From assembly GCF_009807095.1 (NCBI RefSeq), contig NZ_WUCC01000008.1, forward strand, positions 124,001 to 188,000: 64,000 nucleotides of DNA, given 5' to 3'. This stretch comes from Rathayibacter sp. VKM Ac-2754 (GTDB lineage Bacteria > Actinomycetota > Actinomycetes > Actinomycetales > Microbacteriaceae). Positions within the stretch are counted from its first letter, which is position 1, and each line of letters begins with the position of its first letter. The notes beneath the pieces are model-generated. The model ran no database searches. It was not told the DNA's origin and worked only from the letters and a program-made list of their open reading frames with translations. The translations under genes and the position numbers were made by a program. Below are positions 24,053-32,949 of this stretch, in pieces.

Positions 24053-25344
24053 CTCTCTCCAGCATCCCCGAGGCCGTCGAGGCGCTGCGCGCCGGCCGGC
24101 CGATCATCGTCGCCGACGACGAGGGTCGCGAGAACGAGGGCGACGTCATCGTCTCGGCGCAGCTCGCCAGCCAGGAGACGATCGCCTGGATGGTGCGCAA
24201 CTCCTCCGGATTCATCTGCGCCCCGATGACGAACGAGATCGCCGACCGCCTCGAGCTGCCGCTGATGGTCGTGGACAACGAGGATCCGCGCGGCACCGCC
24301 TACACGCTCTCGGTCGACGCCGCCGACCGCCTCTCGACCGGCATCAGCGCCTCCGACCGCGCGCACACCCTCCGGGTCCTCGCCGATCCGGAGGCGACAC
24401 CCTCGCGACTGCACCGCCCCGGCCACATCCTGCCGCTGCGCGCCGTCGAGGGCGGGGTCCGCGAGCGCGACGGCCACACCGAGGCCGCCGTCGACCTGAT
24501 GAAGCTCGCCGGCCTCTACCCCGTCGCCGCCATCTCCGAGATCGTGGCCGAGGACGGCGAGATGATGCGCCTCCCGGGTCTGATCGCCCTCGGCGAGCGC
24601 GAGGACGTCCCCGTGACCACCGTCGCCGCGCTGATCGCGTACCTGCAGGAGTTCCACTGCGACGCCGAGGTCCCCCTCGCCGTGCCGGTGCCCGAGAGCG
24701 CCCGGGTGAGCTTCGAGGTCGAGACGGTCGTGCCGACCACCCACGGGCCGTTCCGGATGCGCGCCTACCGCGACCGCCAGACGGGCGCCGACCACGTCGC
24801 GATCGTCGCGGGGACCGTGGGCGCCGGGCGTCCCACGCTGGTGCGGGTCCACTCCGAGTGCCTCACCGGCGAGGCGTTCGGCTCGCTCAGGTGCGAGTGC
24901 GGCCCGCAGCTCGACGCGGCTCTCGACACGGTGCAGCGCGACGGCGGAGTCGTCGTGTACCTCCGCGGGCACGAGGGCCGGGGCATCGGGCTGATCAACA
25001 AGCTGCGCGCCTACCGCCTGCAGGACGACGGCCTCGACACGCTCGACGCGAACCTGGCGCTCGGCCTCCCCGCCGACGCGCGCGACTACGGAGCCGCCGC
25101 CGGGATCCTCGAGGACCTCGGGATCTCGGACGTCCGCCTGCTCACCAACAACCCCGAGAAGGTGCGCCAGCTCACCGACCGCGGCATCACCGTCTCCGAG
25201 CGCGTCCCGCTCGTGGTCGGCGTCGGCGCGTTCAACGAGGGCTACCTCGCGACCAAGCGCGACCGGATGGGCCACGACTTCACCCTCGACCACCTCGACC
25301 ACCTCGACGCCGGGATCGCCGGCGCCGCCCGTACGAAGGAGTAG
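24049..25344 (+). CDS. ribBA: Bifunctional 3,4-dihydroxy-2-butanone-4-phosphate synthase / GTP cyclohydrolase II
   Basis: A 431-residue fusion supplying both precursors of riboflavin. The N-terminal DHBP synthase (about 1-200) has [19 protein letters not shown] and GHTEAAVDL; the C-terminal GTP cyclohydrolase II (about 205-420) has [20 protein letters not shown] with three zinc Cys residues and [10 protein letters not shown]. Start overlaps the ribE stop. The cyclohydrolase half keeps all the zinc Cys and catalytic residues I can check, so both activities are likely functional. Confidence 0.95.
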   Translation: MTLSSIPEAVEALRAGRPIIVADDEGRENEGDVIVSAQLASQETIAWMVRNSSGFICAPMTNEIADRLELPLMVVDNEDPRGTAYTLSVDAADRLSTGISASDRAHTLRVLADPEATPSRLHRPGHILPLRAVEGGVRERDGHTEAAVDLMKLAGLYPVAAISEIVAEDGEMMRLPGLIALGEREDVPVTTVAALIAYLQEFHCDAEVPLAVPVPESARVSFEVETVVPTTHGPFRMRAYRDRQTGADHVAIVAGTVGAGRPTLVRVHSECLTGEAFGSLRCECGPQLDAALDTVQRDGGVVVYLRGHEGRGIGLINKLRAYRLQDDGLDTLDANLALGLPADARDYGAAAGILEDLGISDVRLLTNNPEKVRQLTDRGITVSERVPLVVGVGAFNEGYLATKRDRMGHDFTLDHLDHLDAGIAGAARTKE

Positions 25345-25348
25345 CACC

Positions 25349-25822
25349 ATGGCCGGTAGCGGCGCACCCACCACCTCCGCGATCGACGGCTCAGGCCTGC
25401 GCATCGTCGTCATCGCCGGAACCTGGCACGAGCAGATCAGCGACGGCCTGATCGCGGGCGCGAGCCGCGCGCTCGACGAGACGGGCGCCTCCTGGTCGCT
25501 CGTGCGCGTGCCCGGCTCGTTCGAGCTTCCGGTCGCCTCGAAGGTCGCGCTCGAGGCGGGCGCCGACGCGGTGGTCGCCCTCGGCGTCATCATCCGCGGC
25601 GGCACCCCGCACTTCGAGTACGTCTCCGACGCGGCGACCTCGGGCCTGACGAACGTCTCGATCCAGACCGGCAAGCCCGTCGGCTTCGGCGTGCTGACCC
25701 TCGACACCGAGCAGCAGGGCCTCGACCGGGCGGGCCTCCCCGGCTCGAAGGAGGACAAGGGCCGCGAGGCGGCGGAGGCGGCGGTCGCCACCGCGATCCT
25801 CCTCCGCTCGCTGCGCGGCTGA
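25349..25822 (+). CDS. ribH: 6,7-dimethyl-8-ribityllumazine synthase
   Basis: A 157-residue lumazine synthase that condenses the two riboflavin precursors and assembles into a multimeric shell. Landmarks are the substrate-binding [22 protein letters not shown], the catalytic His in [13 protein letters not shown], and [11 protein letters not shown]. It starts 4 nt after ribBA and ends the operon, with a perfect hairpin terminator 5 nt beyond the stop. Confidence 0.95.
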   Translation: MAGSGAPTTSAIDGSGLRIVVIAGTWHEQISDGLIAGASRALDETGASWSLVRVPGSFELPVASKVALEAGADAVVALGVIIRGGTPHFEYVSDAATSGLTNVSIQTGKPVGFGVLTLDTEQQGLDRAGLPGSKEDKGREAAEAAVATAILLRSLRG

Positions 25823-25827
25823 TCGGC

Positions 25828-25863
25828 GGCGTCGGCGGCCCCCTTCGTAGGGCCGCCGACGCC
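25828..25863 (+). terminator. Terminator of the riboflavin operon
   Basis: Perfect 14-bp arms (GGCGTCGGCGGCCC and its complement) around an 8-nt loop, directly after ribH. There is no U-tract, as is common in high-GC actinobacteria. Confidence 0.75.
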
Positions 25864-25884
25864 CCAAGCTGGGAGAACACGGAG

Positions 25885-25890
25885 TAATGT
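25885..25890 (+). promoter_or_regulatory. Probable -10 box for the MHS transporter
   Basis: TAATGT lies about 112 nt upstream of ATG 26002. It is A/T-rich for this genome and is the clearest promoter hexamer between the ribH terminator and the gene. Confidence 0.45.
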
Positions 25891-26001
25891 GGTCGGGTCG
25901 TCACGAGCGGCTCTACTCTTCCTCCCCTCGCGGCCCGCGGCGCCTGATCGACGCCCGCCCGCCGCTCCGGGATCCTCGTCTATCGGAGCTCCCTGCCTTC
26001 C

Positions 26002-27348
26002 ATGTCCTCTTCCCCTGCCACCGCCGACGCTCCCTCCGCCCCGCAGAACTCCCGCGGGCGCGTGATCCTCGCGAGCCTCATCGGCACGTCGATCGAGTTC
26101 TACGACTTCTACGCCTACGCGACCGCCGCGGTCCTGGTCTTCCCGACCCTCTTCTTCGTCAACGAGGACCCGGCCGTCGCCCTCCTCGCCTCCTTCGCGG
26201 TCTTCGGAGTCGCGTTCATCGCGCGCCCGATCGGGTCGATCATCTTCGGCCACTTCGGCGACCGGGTCGGCCGCAAGGGCACGCTCGTCGCCTCCCTGCT
26301 CACCATGGGCGTCGCGACCTTCCTGATCGGCTGCCTGCCGACCGCGCTCACGCCCGGCTGGGAGTTCCTCGCCCCGCTCCTGCTCGTCGTCATGCGCTTC
26401 TGCCAGGGCCTCGGGCTCGGCGGCGAGTGGTCGGGGGCAGCGCTGCTCGCGACCGAGAACGCGCCTGCCGGGAAGCGCGCGATCTACGGCACCTTCCCGC
26501 AGCTCGGCGCCCCGATCGGCTTCATCGTCGCCAACGTGCTCTTCCTCGTGCTCGCCAGCACGATGAGCGACGAGACGTTCATGGCGTGGGGCTGGCGCGT
26601 GCCGTTCCTCGCGAGCGCCGTGCTCGTGATCATCGGCCTCTACGTGCGCTTCAAGCTCGTCGAGACCCCCGCGTTCCAGAAGGTCGTCGACAGCGGAGAG
26701 GTGGCCAAGCTGCCCCTCGCGCGCGTCTTCAAGACCAGCTGGCGCCCGCTCATCCTGGGCACGTTCATCATGCTCGCGACCTACGTGCTCTTCTACCTGA
26801 TGACCACGTTCACGCTGACCTACGGCACGACTCCGACGGACGGCCCCACCCCGGGCCTGGGCTACACCCGCAACGACTTCCTGATCATGCTGATCGTCGG
26901 AGTCGTGTTCTTCGGCGTCTTCACGCTGGTCTCGGGTCCGCTCGCCGAGAAGTACGGCCGCCGCAGGACGCTCCTCACGGTCACCGCCGCGATCATCGTC
27001 TTCGGCCTCCTGTTCGTCCCGCTCTTCGGCGGCGGCTTCGTCGGCGTGATGGCCGTGCTGATCCTCGGCTTCACCCTGATGGGCCTGACCTTCGGACCGA
27101 TGGGCGCCGTGCTGCCCGAGCTGTTCCCGACCAACGTCCGCTACACCGGCTCGGCGATGGCCTACAACCTGGCGTCGATCCTCGGAGCGGCACTCGCCCC
27201 GATCATCGCGGTCGCGCTCTGGCAGTCGGCCGGCGGCAGCCCCGTCCTGGTCGGCCTCTACCTCAGCGGCGCCGGCGTGCTGACGCTGATCGCGCTGCTG
27301 CTCTCGAAGGAGACGCAGCACATGGCCTACCACGACAACGTGTCGTAG
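26002..27348 (+). CDS. MHS-family MFS transporter
   Basis: A 448-residue proton symporter of the metabolite:H+ symporter (MHS) group within the MFS. It carries the family signature GTSIEFYDFYAYATAA in the first helix, FGHFGDRVGRKGTL after helix 2, RFCQGLGLGGEWSGAALL in helix 4, and PELFPTNVRYTGSAMAYN in helix 10-11. Characterised relatives take up shikimate, proline/betaine, alpha-ketoglutarate or citrate; the substrate here is unknown. Its leader is about 110 nt and a 10-bp hairpin terminator follows. Confidence 0.9.
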   Translation: MSSSPATADAPSAPQNSRGRVILASLIGTSIEFYDFYAYATAAVLVFPTLFFVNEDPAVALLASFAVFGVAFIARPIGSIIFGHFGDRVGRKGTLVASLLTMGVATFLIGCLPTALTPGWEFLAPLLLVVMRFCQGLGLGGEWSGAALLATENAPAGKRAIYGTFPQLGAPIGFIVANVLFLVLASTMSDETFMAWGWRVPFLASAVLVIIGLYVRFKLVETPAFQKVVDSGEVAKLPLARVFKTSWRPLILGTFIMLATYVLFYLMTTFTLTYGTTPTDGPTPGLGYTRNDFLIMLIVGVVFFGVFTLVSGPLAEKYGRRRTLLTVTAAIIVFGLLFVPLFGGGFVGVMAVLILGFTLMGLTFGPMGAVLPELFPTNVRYTGSAMAYNLASILGAALAPIIAVALWQSAGGSPVLVGLYLSGAGVLTLIALLLSKETQHMAYHDNVS

Positions 27349-27364
27349 GAGGCTGCTCCCGTTC

Positions 27365-27397
27365 GTCCGGCCCGTCGGTGCACCCGGCGGGCCGGAC
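27365..27397 (+). terminator. Terminator after the MHS transporter
   Basis: GTCCGGCCCG and CGGGCCGGAC form a perfect 10-bp stem around a 13-nt loop that can itself extend the stem by ccgg/tcgg pairs. It begins 17 nt past the stop codon. Confidence 0.7.
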
Positions 27398-27507
27398 GCG
27401 TCTCCGGGGGCTCGCGAGTCCGAGCCCCAGGACGACCCCACCCCGCCGTCTCGCAGCGACCAGCAGGCAGAATGGACGACGGCACGATGAGCGAGGACGG
27501 ACGAGCG

Positions 27508-29313
27508 ATGAGCAGCACCACCCCCCGGCGGCCCGGCCGCGCGAAGAAGGACGACGGACCGCGCGCCTCCTTCTCGCAGCTCGTCCCCTACCTGCTCGAG
27601 CACCGCGGCATCCTGTCGGTCGTCGTCGTCCTCAGCCTGATCGGCGCCGCGGCGAGCCTCGCGCAGCCGCTCCTCGTCGGCCAGGTCATCACCCGTGTCC
27701 AGGACGGCCTCGACCTCGGCCCGCTCGTCTGGGGGCTCGCCGGTCTGGTGATCGTCTCGGGCCTCATCTCGGGCTTCGCGCACTACCTCCTCCAGCGCAC
27801 CGGCGAGGGCATCGTGCTCTCGAGCCGCCGGCGCATCGTGGCGCGGCTGCTGCGCCTGCCCATCCGCGAGTTCGACGCCCGCCGCACCGGAGACCTCGTC
27901 TCGCGGGTCGGCTCCGACTCCACCCTGCTGCGCGCCGTGCTGACCCAGGGGCTCGTCGACTCCATCGCGGGCTCGCTCGTCTTCGTCGGCGCCATCATCG
28001 CCATGGCGATCATCGACTGGGTCCTGCTGCTCATCATCGTCGCGGTGGTCGCCGCGGCCCTCACCCTCGCGCTCACGCTCGGCCGGGGCATCCGCACGGC
28101 GAGCCGCAAGGCCCAGGAGAAGGTCGGCGACCTCGCCGCCTCCGTCGAGCGCGCCATCAGCGCGGTGCGCACGATCCGCGCGGCCGGCGCCACCGATCGC
28201 GAGATCGCCGTGGTCGACTCGCACGCGACGGAGGCGTACCGACTCGGCCTGCGCGTCGCGCACGTCTCCGCCCTCGTCGTCCCGGTCGCCGGGATCGCCC
28301 TGCAGGTCGCGTTCCTCGCGGTCCTCGGAGTCGGCGGCTACCGCGTCGCGTCCGGCGCGATCGACATCGCCCAGCTGGTCTCGTTCATCCTCTTCCTCTT
28401 CATGATGGTGATGCCGCTGGGCAACTTCATCGGCGCGATCACCTCGGTCAACTCCGCCCTCGGTGCGCTCGGGCGCATCCAGGAGATCATCGACCTCCCG
28501 ATCGAGGGCGACGGCGACACCTCGGCCGGCGGACTCGGCGCCGGAGTGTCCGCCGACGCCCTTTCCTTCGACGACGTGGTCTTCTCGTACGATCCCCGCG
28601 CGCTGACGGACGAGGCGGCCGACGACGGCGACCGCACGGTGCTGCGCGGCGTCTCCTTCACCGTCCCGCGCGGCAAGCGCACGGCCCTCGTCGGCCCCTC
28701 GGGCGCCGGCAAGAGCACGATCCTGGCGCTCATCGAGCGCTTCTACGACCCGGAGGCGGGCGTCGTGCGCCTGGGCGGAGTCGACATCACCGCGATCGAC
28801 CGCGACGCCCTCCGCGCGCAGATCGGCTACGTCGAGCAGGACGCGCCCGTGCTCGCCGGCACCATCCGCGAGAACCTCGTCCTCGGCCGCCCCGACGCCG
28901 ACGACGCCGACTGCCTGCGCGTGCTCGAGGCCGTCAACCTCACCGACGTGCTCGAACGCAACCCGCTCGGTCTCGGCGCTCCCGTCGGCGAGAGCGGCGT
29001 GATGCTCTCCGGAGGCGAGCGCCAGCGCCTCGCGATCGGCCGCGCGCTCCTGGCCGCGCCGCCGATCCTGCTGCTCGACGAGTCGACCTCGAGCCTCGAC
29101 GGGCTGAACGAGCAGCGCCTCCGCCTCGCGATCGACGCGGTCGCCGAGAACCGGACCCTGCTCGTCATCGCCCACCGGCTCTCGACCGTCGTCGACTCCG
29201 ATCGGATCGTCGTGCTGAACAAGGGCGAGGTCGTCGGAGTCGGCACCCACTCCGAGCTCGTCGAGTCGACTCCGCTCTACCGCGACCTGGCGAAGCACCA
29301 GCTGCTGGTCTGA
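27508..29313 (+). CDS. ABC transporter, fused permease/ATP-binding protein (exporter type)
   Basis: A 601-residue half-transporter, presumably a homodimer. The membrane domain (about 25-330) has six hydrophobic segments; the ATPase (about 345-600) has Walker A GPSGAGKST, Q-loop VEQDAPVL, signature LSGGERQR, Walker B ILLLDEST and H-loop AHRLS. It is similar to multidrug or lipid exporters of the MsbA/BmrA type. A CAGAAT box lies at 27468-27473. The start could be ATG 27487 or 27508; 27508 has a gaggacgg ribosome site and is used here. It converges with the SDR gene 6 nt away. Confidence 0.88.
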   Translation: MSSTTPRRPGRAKKDDGPRASFSQLVPYLLEHRGILSVVVVLSLIGAAASLAQPLLVGQVITRVQDGLDLGPLVWGLAGLVIVSGLISGFAHYLLQRTGEGIVLSSRRRIVARLLRLPIREFDARRTGDLVSRVGSDSTLLRAVLTQGLVDSIAGSLVFVGAIIAMAIIDWVLLLIIVAVVAAALTLALTLGRGIRTASRKAQEKVGDLAASVERAISAVRTIRAAGATDREIAVVDSHATEAYRLGLRVAHVSALVVPVAGIALQVAFLAVLGVGGYRVASGAIDIAQLVSFILFLFMMVMPLGNFIGAITSVNSALGALGRIQEIIDLPIEGDGDTSAGGLGAGVSADALSFDDVVFSYDPRALTDEAADDGDRTVLRGVSFTVPRGKRTALVGPSGAGKSTILALIERFYDPEAGVVRLGGVDITAIDRDALRAQIGYVEQDAPVLAGTIRENLVLGRPDADDADCLRVLEAVNLTDVLERNPLGLGAPVGESGVMLSGGERQRLAIGRALLAAPPILLLDESTSSLDGLNEQRLRLAIDAVAENRTLLVIAHRLSTVVDSDRIVVLNKGEVVGVGTHSELVESTPLYRDLAKHQLLV

Positions 29314-29319
29314 TCGGGC

Positions 29320-30063
29320 TCAGCGCGGCGGCAGCCTCAGCGCTCCGTCGAGGCGCACGACCTCGCCGTTGAGCATCGGGTTCTCGATCACGTGGCGCAC
29401 GAGCGCGGCGAACTCCGCGGGGCGACCGAGGCGGGCGGGATGCGGCGTCGCGGATCCGAGGGCGGTGCGCGCCCGCTCCGGCAGGCCTGCGAGCAGGGGG
29501 GTGTCGAAGGTGCCCGGCGCGATCGAGACGACGCGGATGAGCGTCTCGGCCAGCTCCCGCGCGAGCGGCAGCGTGAGCGCGGCGACAGCCCCCTTCGACG
29601 CCGCGTAGGCCGCCTGGCCGATCTGCCCCTCGAAGGCCGCGATCGACGAGGTGGTGACGAGCACCCCTCGCTCGCCGTCGATCGGCTCCCGCTCGGCGAT
29701 CGCCGCCGCCGCGAGCCGCAGCACGTTCAGCGTGCCCACCGTGTTGACCCGGAGCACGCGCTCGAACGCCTCGAGGGCGAGCGGGCCGTCGCGGCCGAGG
29801 AGCCGGCCCGGCGTCGCGATCCCCGCGCAGACCACCGCGATCCGCAGCTCCCCCGACGCCTCGATCGCCCGCGCGACGGCGTCGGAGTCGAGCACGTCTC
29901 CGGCGATCAGCGTCACGGAGTCGGGGAGCCGGGCCGCCGCGACGGCGTCGGGGAGGTCGAGGACGCTCACCCGGGCCCCGGCGTCGAGCAGGGCCGTCGC
30001 AGTGGCGGCACCCAGGCCGGAGGCGCCGCCGGCGACCAGCGCGGACATCCCCTCCGGCCGCAT
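29320..30063 (-). CDS. Short-chain dehydrogenase/reductase (SDR)
   Basis: A 247-residue NAD(P)-dependent Rossmann oxidoreductase. The cofactor motif is GGASGLGAATA, followed by the NTVGTLNVLRL strand, the catalytic Ser in TTSSIAAFEG, and Tyr-x-x-x-Lys in AAYAASKGA. The C-terminal region (RRVSIAPGTFDTP type) fits 3-hydroxyacyl-CoA dehydrogenase-like SDRs. Length is typical. ATG 30063 comes 2 nt after the stop of the lipoprotein gene; MSALVAGG at 30048 is an alternative. It is the last gene of an operon with the lipoprotein and, further upstream, TrmH and the aldehyde dehydrogenase. Confidence 0.9.
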   Translation of the reverse strand: MRPEGMSALVAGGASGLGAATATALLDAGARVSVLDLPDAVAAARLPDSVTLIAGDVLDSDAVARAIEASGELRIAVVCAGIATPGRLLGRDGPLALEAFERVLRVNTVGTLNVLRLAAAAIAEREPIDGERGVLVTTSSIAAFEGQIGQAAYAASKGAVAALTLPLARELAETLIRVVSIAPGTFDTPLLAGLPERARTALGSATPHPARLGRPAEFAALVRHVIENPMLNGEVVRLDGALRLPPR

Positions 30064-30065
30064 GA

Positions 30066-30476
30066 TCAGGAGGAGGGGGTCGCGCTCGGACGGTTCGTCC
30101 CGAGCGCCTCGGCCGAGCAGTCGGTGAGGGTCGCGTCGTACGTGTCGATCTGCTGCTGCACCGCCATCTGCTCCTCCGAGCTCGCCGACTCGTCCGGCGG
30201 GGACGGCCGCTCGCCGAGTCCGTACCGGGCGAGGCAGAGCGTGATCCGCTGCGTCAGCTCGTCGCCGCCGGCCCCGAGTCCGCCGGTCGGTGCGATCGTG
30301 ACCGCCGGCGCGGAGGTGCCGGGGCTCATCACCGCGTCGTCGGGCACCTCGGCGGGAGGCGCGGTGCAGGCCGTGAGCGCGAGGAGCACCGCGACGAGGG
30401 GCGGCAGCGCGCGACTCGCGCGGCGCCTGGCCGAGCGACGGGCCTCGGTGCGCTCGCGCGCGCTTCGATCGGGCAT
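30066..30476 (-). CDS. Putative lipoprotein
   Basis: A 136-residue exported protein. An Arg-rich start and hydrophobic stretch lead to the lipobox LLALTACT, so Cys37 should be lipidated. The mature part is Pro/Thr/Ser-rich, then has a short conserved-looking region, TQRITLCLARYGLGER, with a second Cys in LTDCSAE that could form a disulfide. No known domain. Start ATG 30476 has gagg 8 nt upstream. The SDR gene begins 2 nt after its stop. Confidence 0.75.
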   Translation of the reverse strand: MPDRSARERTEARRSARRRASRALPPLVAVLLALTACTAPPAEVPDDAVMSPGTSAPAVTIAPTGGLGAGGDELTQRITLCLARYGLGERPSPPDESASSEEQMAVQQQIDTYDATLTDCSAEALGTNRPSATPSS

Positions 30477-30571
30477 GGGGGACCTCGCTCGATTCGGCGC
30501 CGACAGGATGGCTGCGAGCGTAGCGCAGCGCTCCCTCCGGCGAGGTGCCGCGGCGCGATCCGGTCACCCTC

Positions 30572-31375
30572 CTAGGAGGGTGCCGCCAGCGCCCACATCG
30601 CCACGGCGCTGGCCGCCGCGACGTTGAGCGAGTCGATGCCGTGCCGCATCGGGATCTGCACGGCGACGTCGGCCGCGGCGAGCGCCTCGGCGGTGAGTCC
30701 GGCTCCCTCCGTGCCGAGGACCAGGGCGACCCGCTCGGGAGCCGTCGCCGCGAAGTCGCGCAATGGCACCGCCTCCGGGGTGAGCGCCATGGCCGCGATC
30801 GTGAAGCCGGCGGAGTGCAGGAGCGCCGCCGTCTCGTCCCAGCCGCCGACCCGCGTCCACGGGACCTGCAGCACCGTGCCCATGCTGACGCGGATGGCGC
30901 GACGGTAGAACGGGTCGGAGCAGCGCGGCGTGACGAGGACGGCGTCGGCGCCGATTGCGCCGACCGACCGGAAGATCGCGCCGACATTGGTCGGATCGAC
31001 GACGTCCTCGAGCACCACCACTCGGCGCGCCCCCGCCACCAGCGCCGCAGGATCGGGGAGCGGCGGCCGCTCCATCGCCGCGACCAGCCCGCGGTGCAGG
31101 GTGTAGCCGGTCAGCTCCGCGAGCAGCTGGGCGGGGCCGGTGAACACGGGGGCGTCGGACCCCTCGACGAGGCGAGCGGCCTCGTCCGCCGATCCGCCGA
31201 GCGCGAGGACCGAGCGGGGCCGGTGGCCGGCCGCGAGGGCGCGCTCGAGCACGAGCGCCGACTCCGCGATGTAGATCCCGTGCGGACCGCGCGCGTTCTT
31301 CAGCGCGACGTCGGTCGCGTGAGCGTAGTCGCGCAGTCGCGGGTCGTCGAGCGAGCGGACCTCCGTCGGCGGCAT
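30572..31375 (-). CDS. TrmH/SpoU-family RNA 2'-O-methyltransferase
   Basis: A 267-residue SPOUT methyltransferase that transfers a methyl group from S-adenosylmethionine to a ribose 2'-OH of tRNA or rRNA. The N-terminal part (about 1-100) is a substrate-binding domain. The C-terminal trefoil-knot domain has the three SpoU motifs: VVVLEDVVDPTNVGAIFRS, ALVLGTEGAGL and IPMRHGIDSLNVAAASAVA. Which RNA it modifies is not readable. It starts 7 nt after the aldehyde dehydrogenase stop and is probably co-transcribed with it. Confidence 0.92.
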   Translation of the reverse strand: MPPTEVRSLDDPRLRDYAHATDVALKNARGPHGIYIAESALVLERALAAGHRPRSVLALGGSADEAARLVEGSDAPVFTGPAQLLAELTGYTLHRGLVAAMERPPLPDPAALVAGARRVVVLEDVVDPTNVGAIFRSVGAIGADAVLVTPRCSDPFYRRAIRVSMGTVLQVPWTRVGGWDETAALLHSAGFTIAAMALTPEAVPLRDFAATAPERVALVLGTEGAGLTAEALAAADVAVQIPMRHGIDSLNVAAASAVAMWALAAPS

Positions 31376-31382
31376 CGCGGGA

Positions 31383-32864
31383 TCAGGCGAACGGGTCGGG
31401 GGTGAGCGTGTACTTCGTGCTGAGGTACTCGTGGATGCCCTCGAGTCCGCCCTCGCGGCCGAGACCCGACTGCTTCACGCCGCCGAAGGGCGCGGCGGCG
31501 TTCGAGACGACGCCGATGTTCAGGCCCATCATGCCGGTGGCGAGGCGCTCGATCATCCGCTGGCCGCGCGCCAGGTCCCTGGTGAAGACGTACGAGACGA
31601 GGCCGAACTCGGTGTCGTTGGCGAGGGCGACCGCGTGGTCCTCGTCGCGGAACGGCACGATCGCCACGACCGGGCCGAAGATCTCGGTGCGCAGGATCTC
31701 GCTGCCGCCGTCGACGTCCGACAGCACCGTGGGCTCGTAGAAGTGACCGCTGCGCTCGATGCCGTGCCCGCCGATCCTGACCCGGGCGCCCCGGCCGACC
31801 GCGTCCTCCACGAGGGACTCCGCCTTCGCGACCGCGCGGTCGTCGATGAGCGGGCCGATGGTGACTCCGTCCTCGGTGCCGCGGCCCACGCGCAGAGCGG
31901 CGACCCGCTCCGTCAGGCGCGCGGCGAACTCCTCGGCGATCGACTCGTGCACGAAGAAGCGGTTCGCCGCTGTGCAGGCCTGGCCGATGTTGCGGAACTT
32001 GGCGAGCATCGCCCCGTCGACGGCCTTGCCGAGGTCGGCGTCCTCGAAGACGACGAACGGCGCGTTGCCGCCGAGCTCCATCGAGGTCCGCAGGACGTTC
32101 GCGGAGGCCTGCTTCAGCAGCGTCTGCCCGACCGGGGTCGACCCCGTGAACGAGACCTTCCGCAGCCGCGGATCGCTCATGATCGGCTCCGACAGCGCGG
32201 CTGCCGACGAGGTGGTCACGACGTTGACGACTCCGTCGGGAACGCCGGCCTCGGCGAGCAGCGCCGCCAGGGCGAGGGTGGTGAGCGGGGTGAGCTCGGC
32301 CGGCTTGACGACGACCGTGCAGCCGGCGGCGAGCGCCGGGGCGATCTTGCGGGTGGCCATGGCGAGCGGGAAGTTCCACGGCGTGATGAGGTAGCAGGGT
32401 CCGACGGGGTGCTGCGAGACGATCATCCGCCCGGTGCCCTCTGGGCTGACGCCGTAGCGTCCCGAGATCCGCACGGCCTCCTCGCTGAACCAGCGGAGGA
32501 ACTCGCCTCCGTAGGCCACCTCGCCGAGCGCCTCCGCGAACGGCTTGCCCATCTCGAGGGTCATCAGCAGCGCGAACTCGTCCTTGCGCTCCTGCAGCAG
32601 GTCGAAGGCGCGGCGGAGGATCTCACCGCGCCTGCGGGGCGCCGTCGCCGCCCACGACTCCCCCGCGGCCACCGCGGCGTCGAGAGCGCGCAGGCCGTCC
32701 TCGGGAGTCGCGTCGGCGATGGTGCGGATCGTCGCCCCGGTCGCCGGGTCCTCGACGTCGATCGTCCGGCCGCCGCTCGCATCGACCCAGGCTCCGCCGA
32801 TGAACAGCTGCGCGGGGACGCGGGCGAGGAGGGCGGCCTCTGAGGCCTCGACGGAAGCGGACAC
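31383..32864 (-). CDS. gabD: NAD(P)-dependent succinate-semialdehyde dehydrogenase-type aldehyde dehydrogenase
   Basis: A 493-residue aldehyde dehydrogenase, closest in pattern to succinate-semialdehyde dehydrogenases of GABA breakdown. Landmarks: TPWNFPLAMATRKIAPALAA (cofactor and Asn), the FTGSTPVGQTLL Rossmann turn, catalytic Glu in MELGGNAPFVV, catalytic Cys in NIGQACTAANR, and GGVKQSGLGREGG near the end. The substrate assignment is by family resemblance only, as no GABA transaminase gene is in the window. GTG 32864 is used as start; TAGACT at 32932-32937 is a likely -10 box, with a perfect palindrome at 32905-32919 just downstream. Confidence 0.88.
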   Translation of the reverse strand: MSASVEASEAALLARVPAQLFIGGAWVDASGGRTIDVEDPATGATIRTIADATPEDGLRALDAAVAAGESWAATAPRRRGEILRRAFDLLQERKDEFALLMTLEMGKPFAEALGEVAYGGEFLRWFSEEAVRISGRYGVSPEGTGRMIVSQHPVGPCYLITPWNFPLAMATRKIAPALAAGCTVVVKPAELTPLTTLALAALLAEAGVPDGVVNVVTTSSAAALSEPIMSDPRLRKVSFTGSTPVGQTLLKQASANVLRTSMELGGNAPFVVFEDADLGKAVDGAMLAKFRNIGQACTAANRFFVHESIAEEFAARLTERVAALRVGRGTEDGVTIGPLIDDRAVAKAESLVEDAVGRGARVRIGGHGIERSGHFYEPTVLSDVDGGSEILRTEIFGPVVAIVPFRDEDHAVALANDTEFGLVSYVFTRDLARGQRMIERLATGMMGLNIGVVSNAAAPFGGVKQSGLGREGGLEGIHEYLSTKYTLTPDPFA

Positions 32865-32904
32865 GGCACGGCTCTCTCTCTGAACAGGGGCTCGGGAGAC
32901 GGGA

Positions 32905-32919
32905 TGCGCGGACCGCGCA
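32905..32919. promoter_or_regulatory. Perfect palindrome downstream of the gabD-operon -10 box
   Basis: TGCGCGG-A-CCGCGCA is a perfect 15-nt dyad located where the gabD transcript should begin, about 13 nt after the TAGACT -10 box at 32932-32937 (minus strand). The position suits an operator; the binding regulator is unknown. Confidence 0.45.
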
Positions 32920-32949
32920 GGAGGGGAGCCCAGTCTACGGCGGTGGCCG

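Noticed and set aside
23320-29298. A 1992-codon open frame on the minus strand across the riboflavin genes, the MHS transporter and the ABC exporter
   Set aside because: It is antisense to well-supported genes; its Arg/Asp/Gly-rich translation has no domain and is the usual shadow of GC-rich coding DNA.
25887-29372. An 1161-codon plus-strand frame overlapping the MHS and ABC genes
   Set aside because: It is a shifted-frame shadow of both real genes, rich in Arg and Pro.
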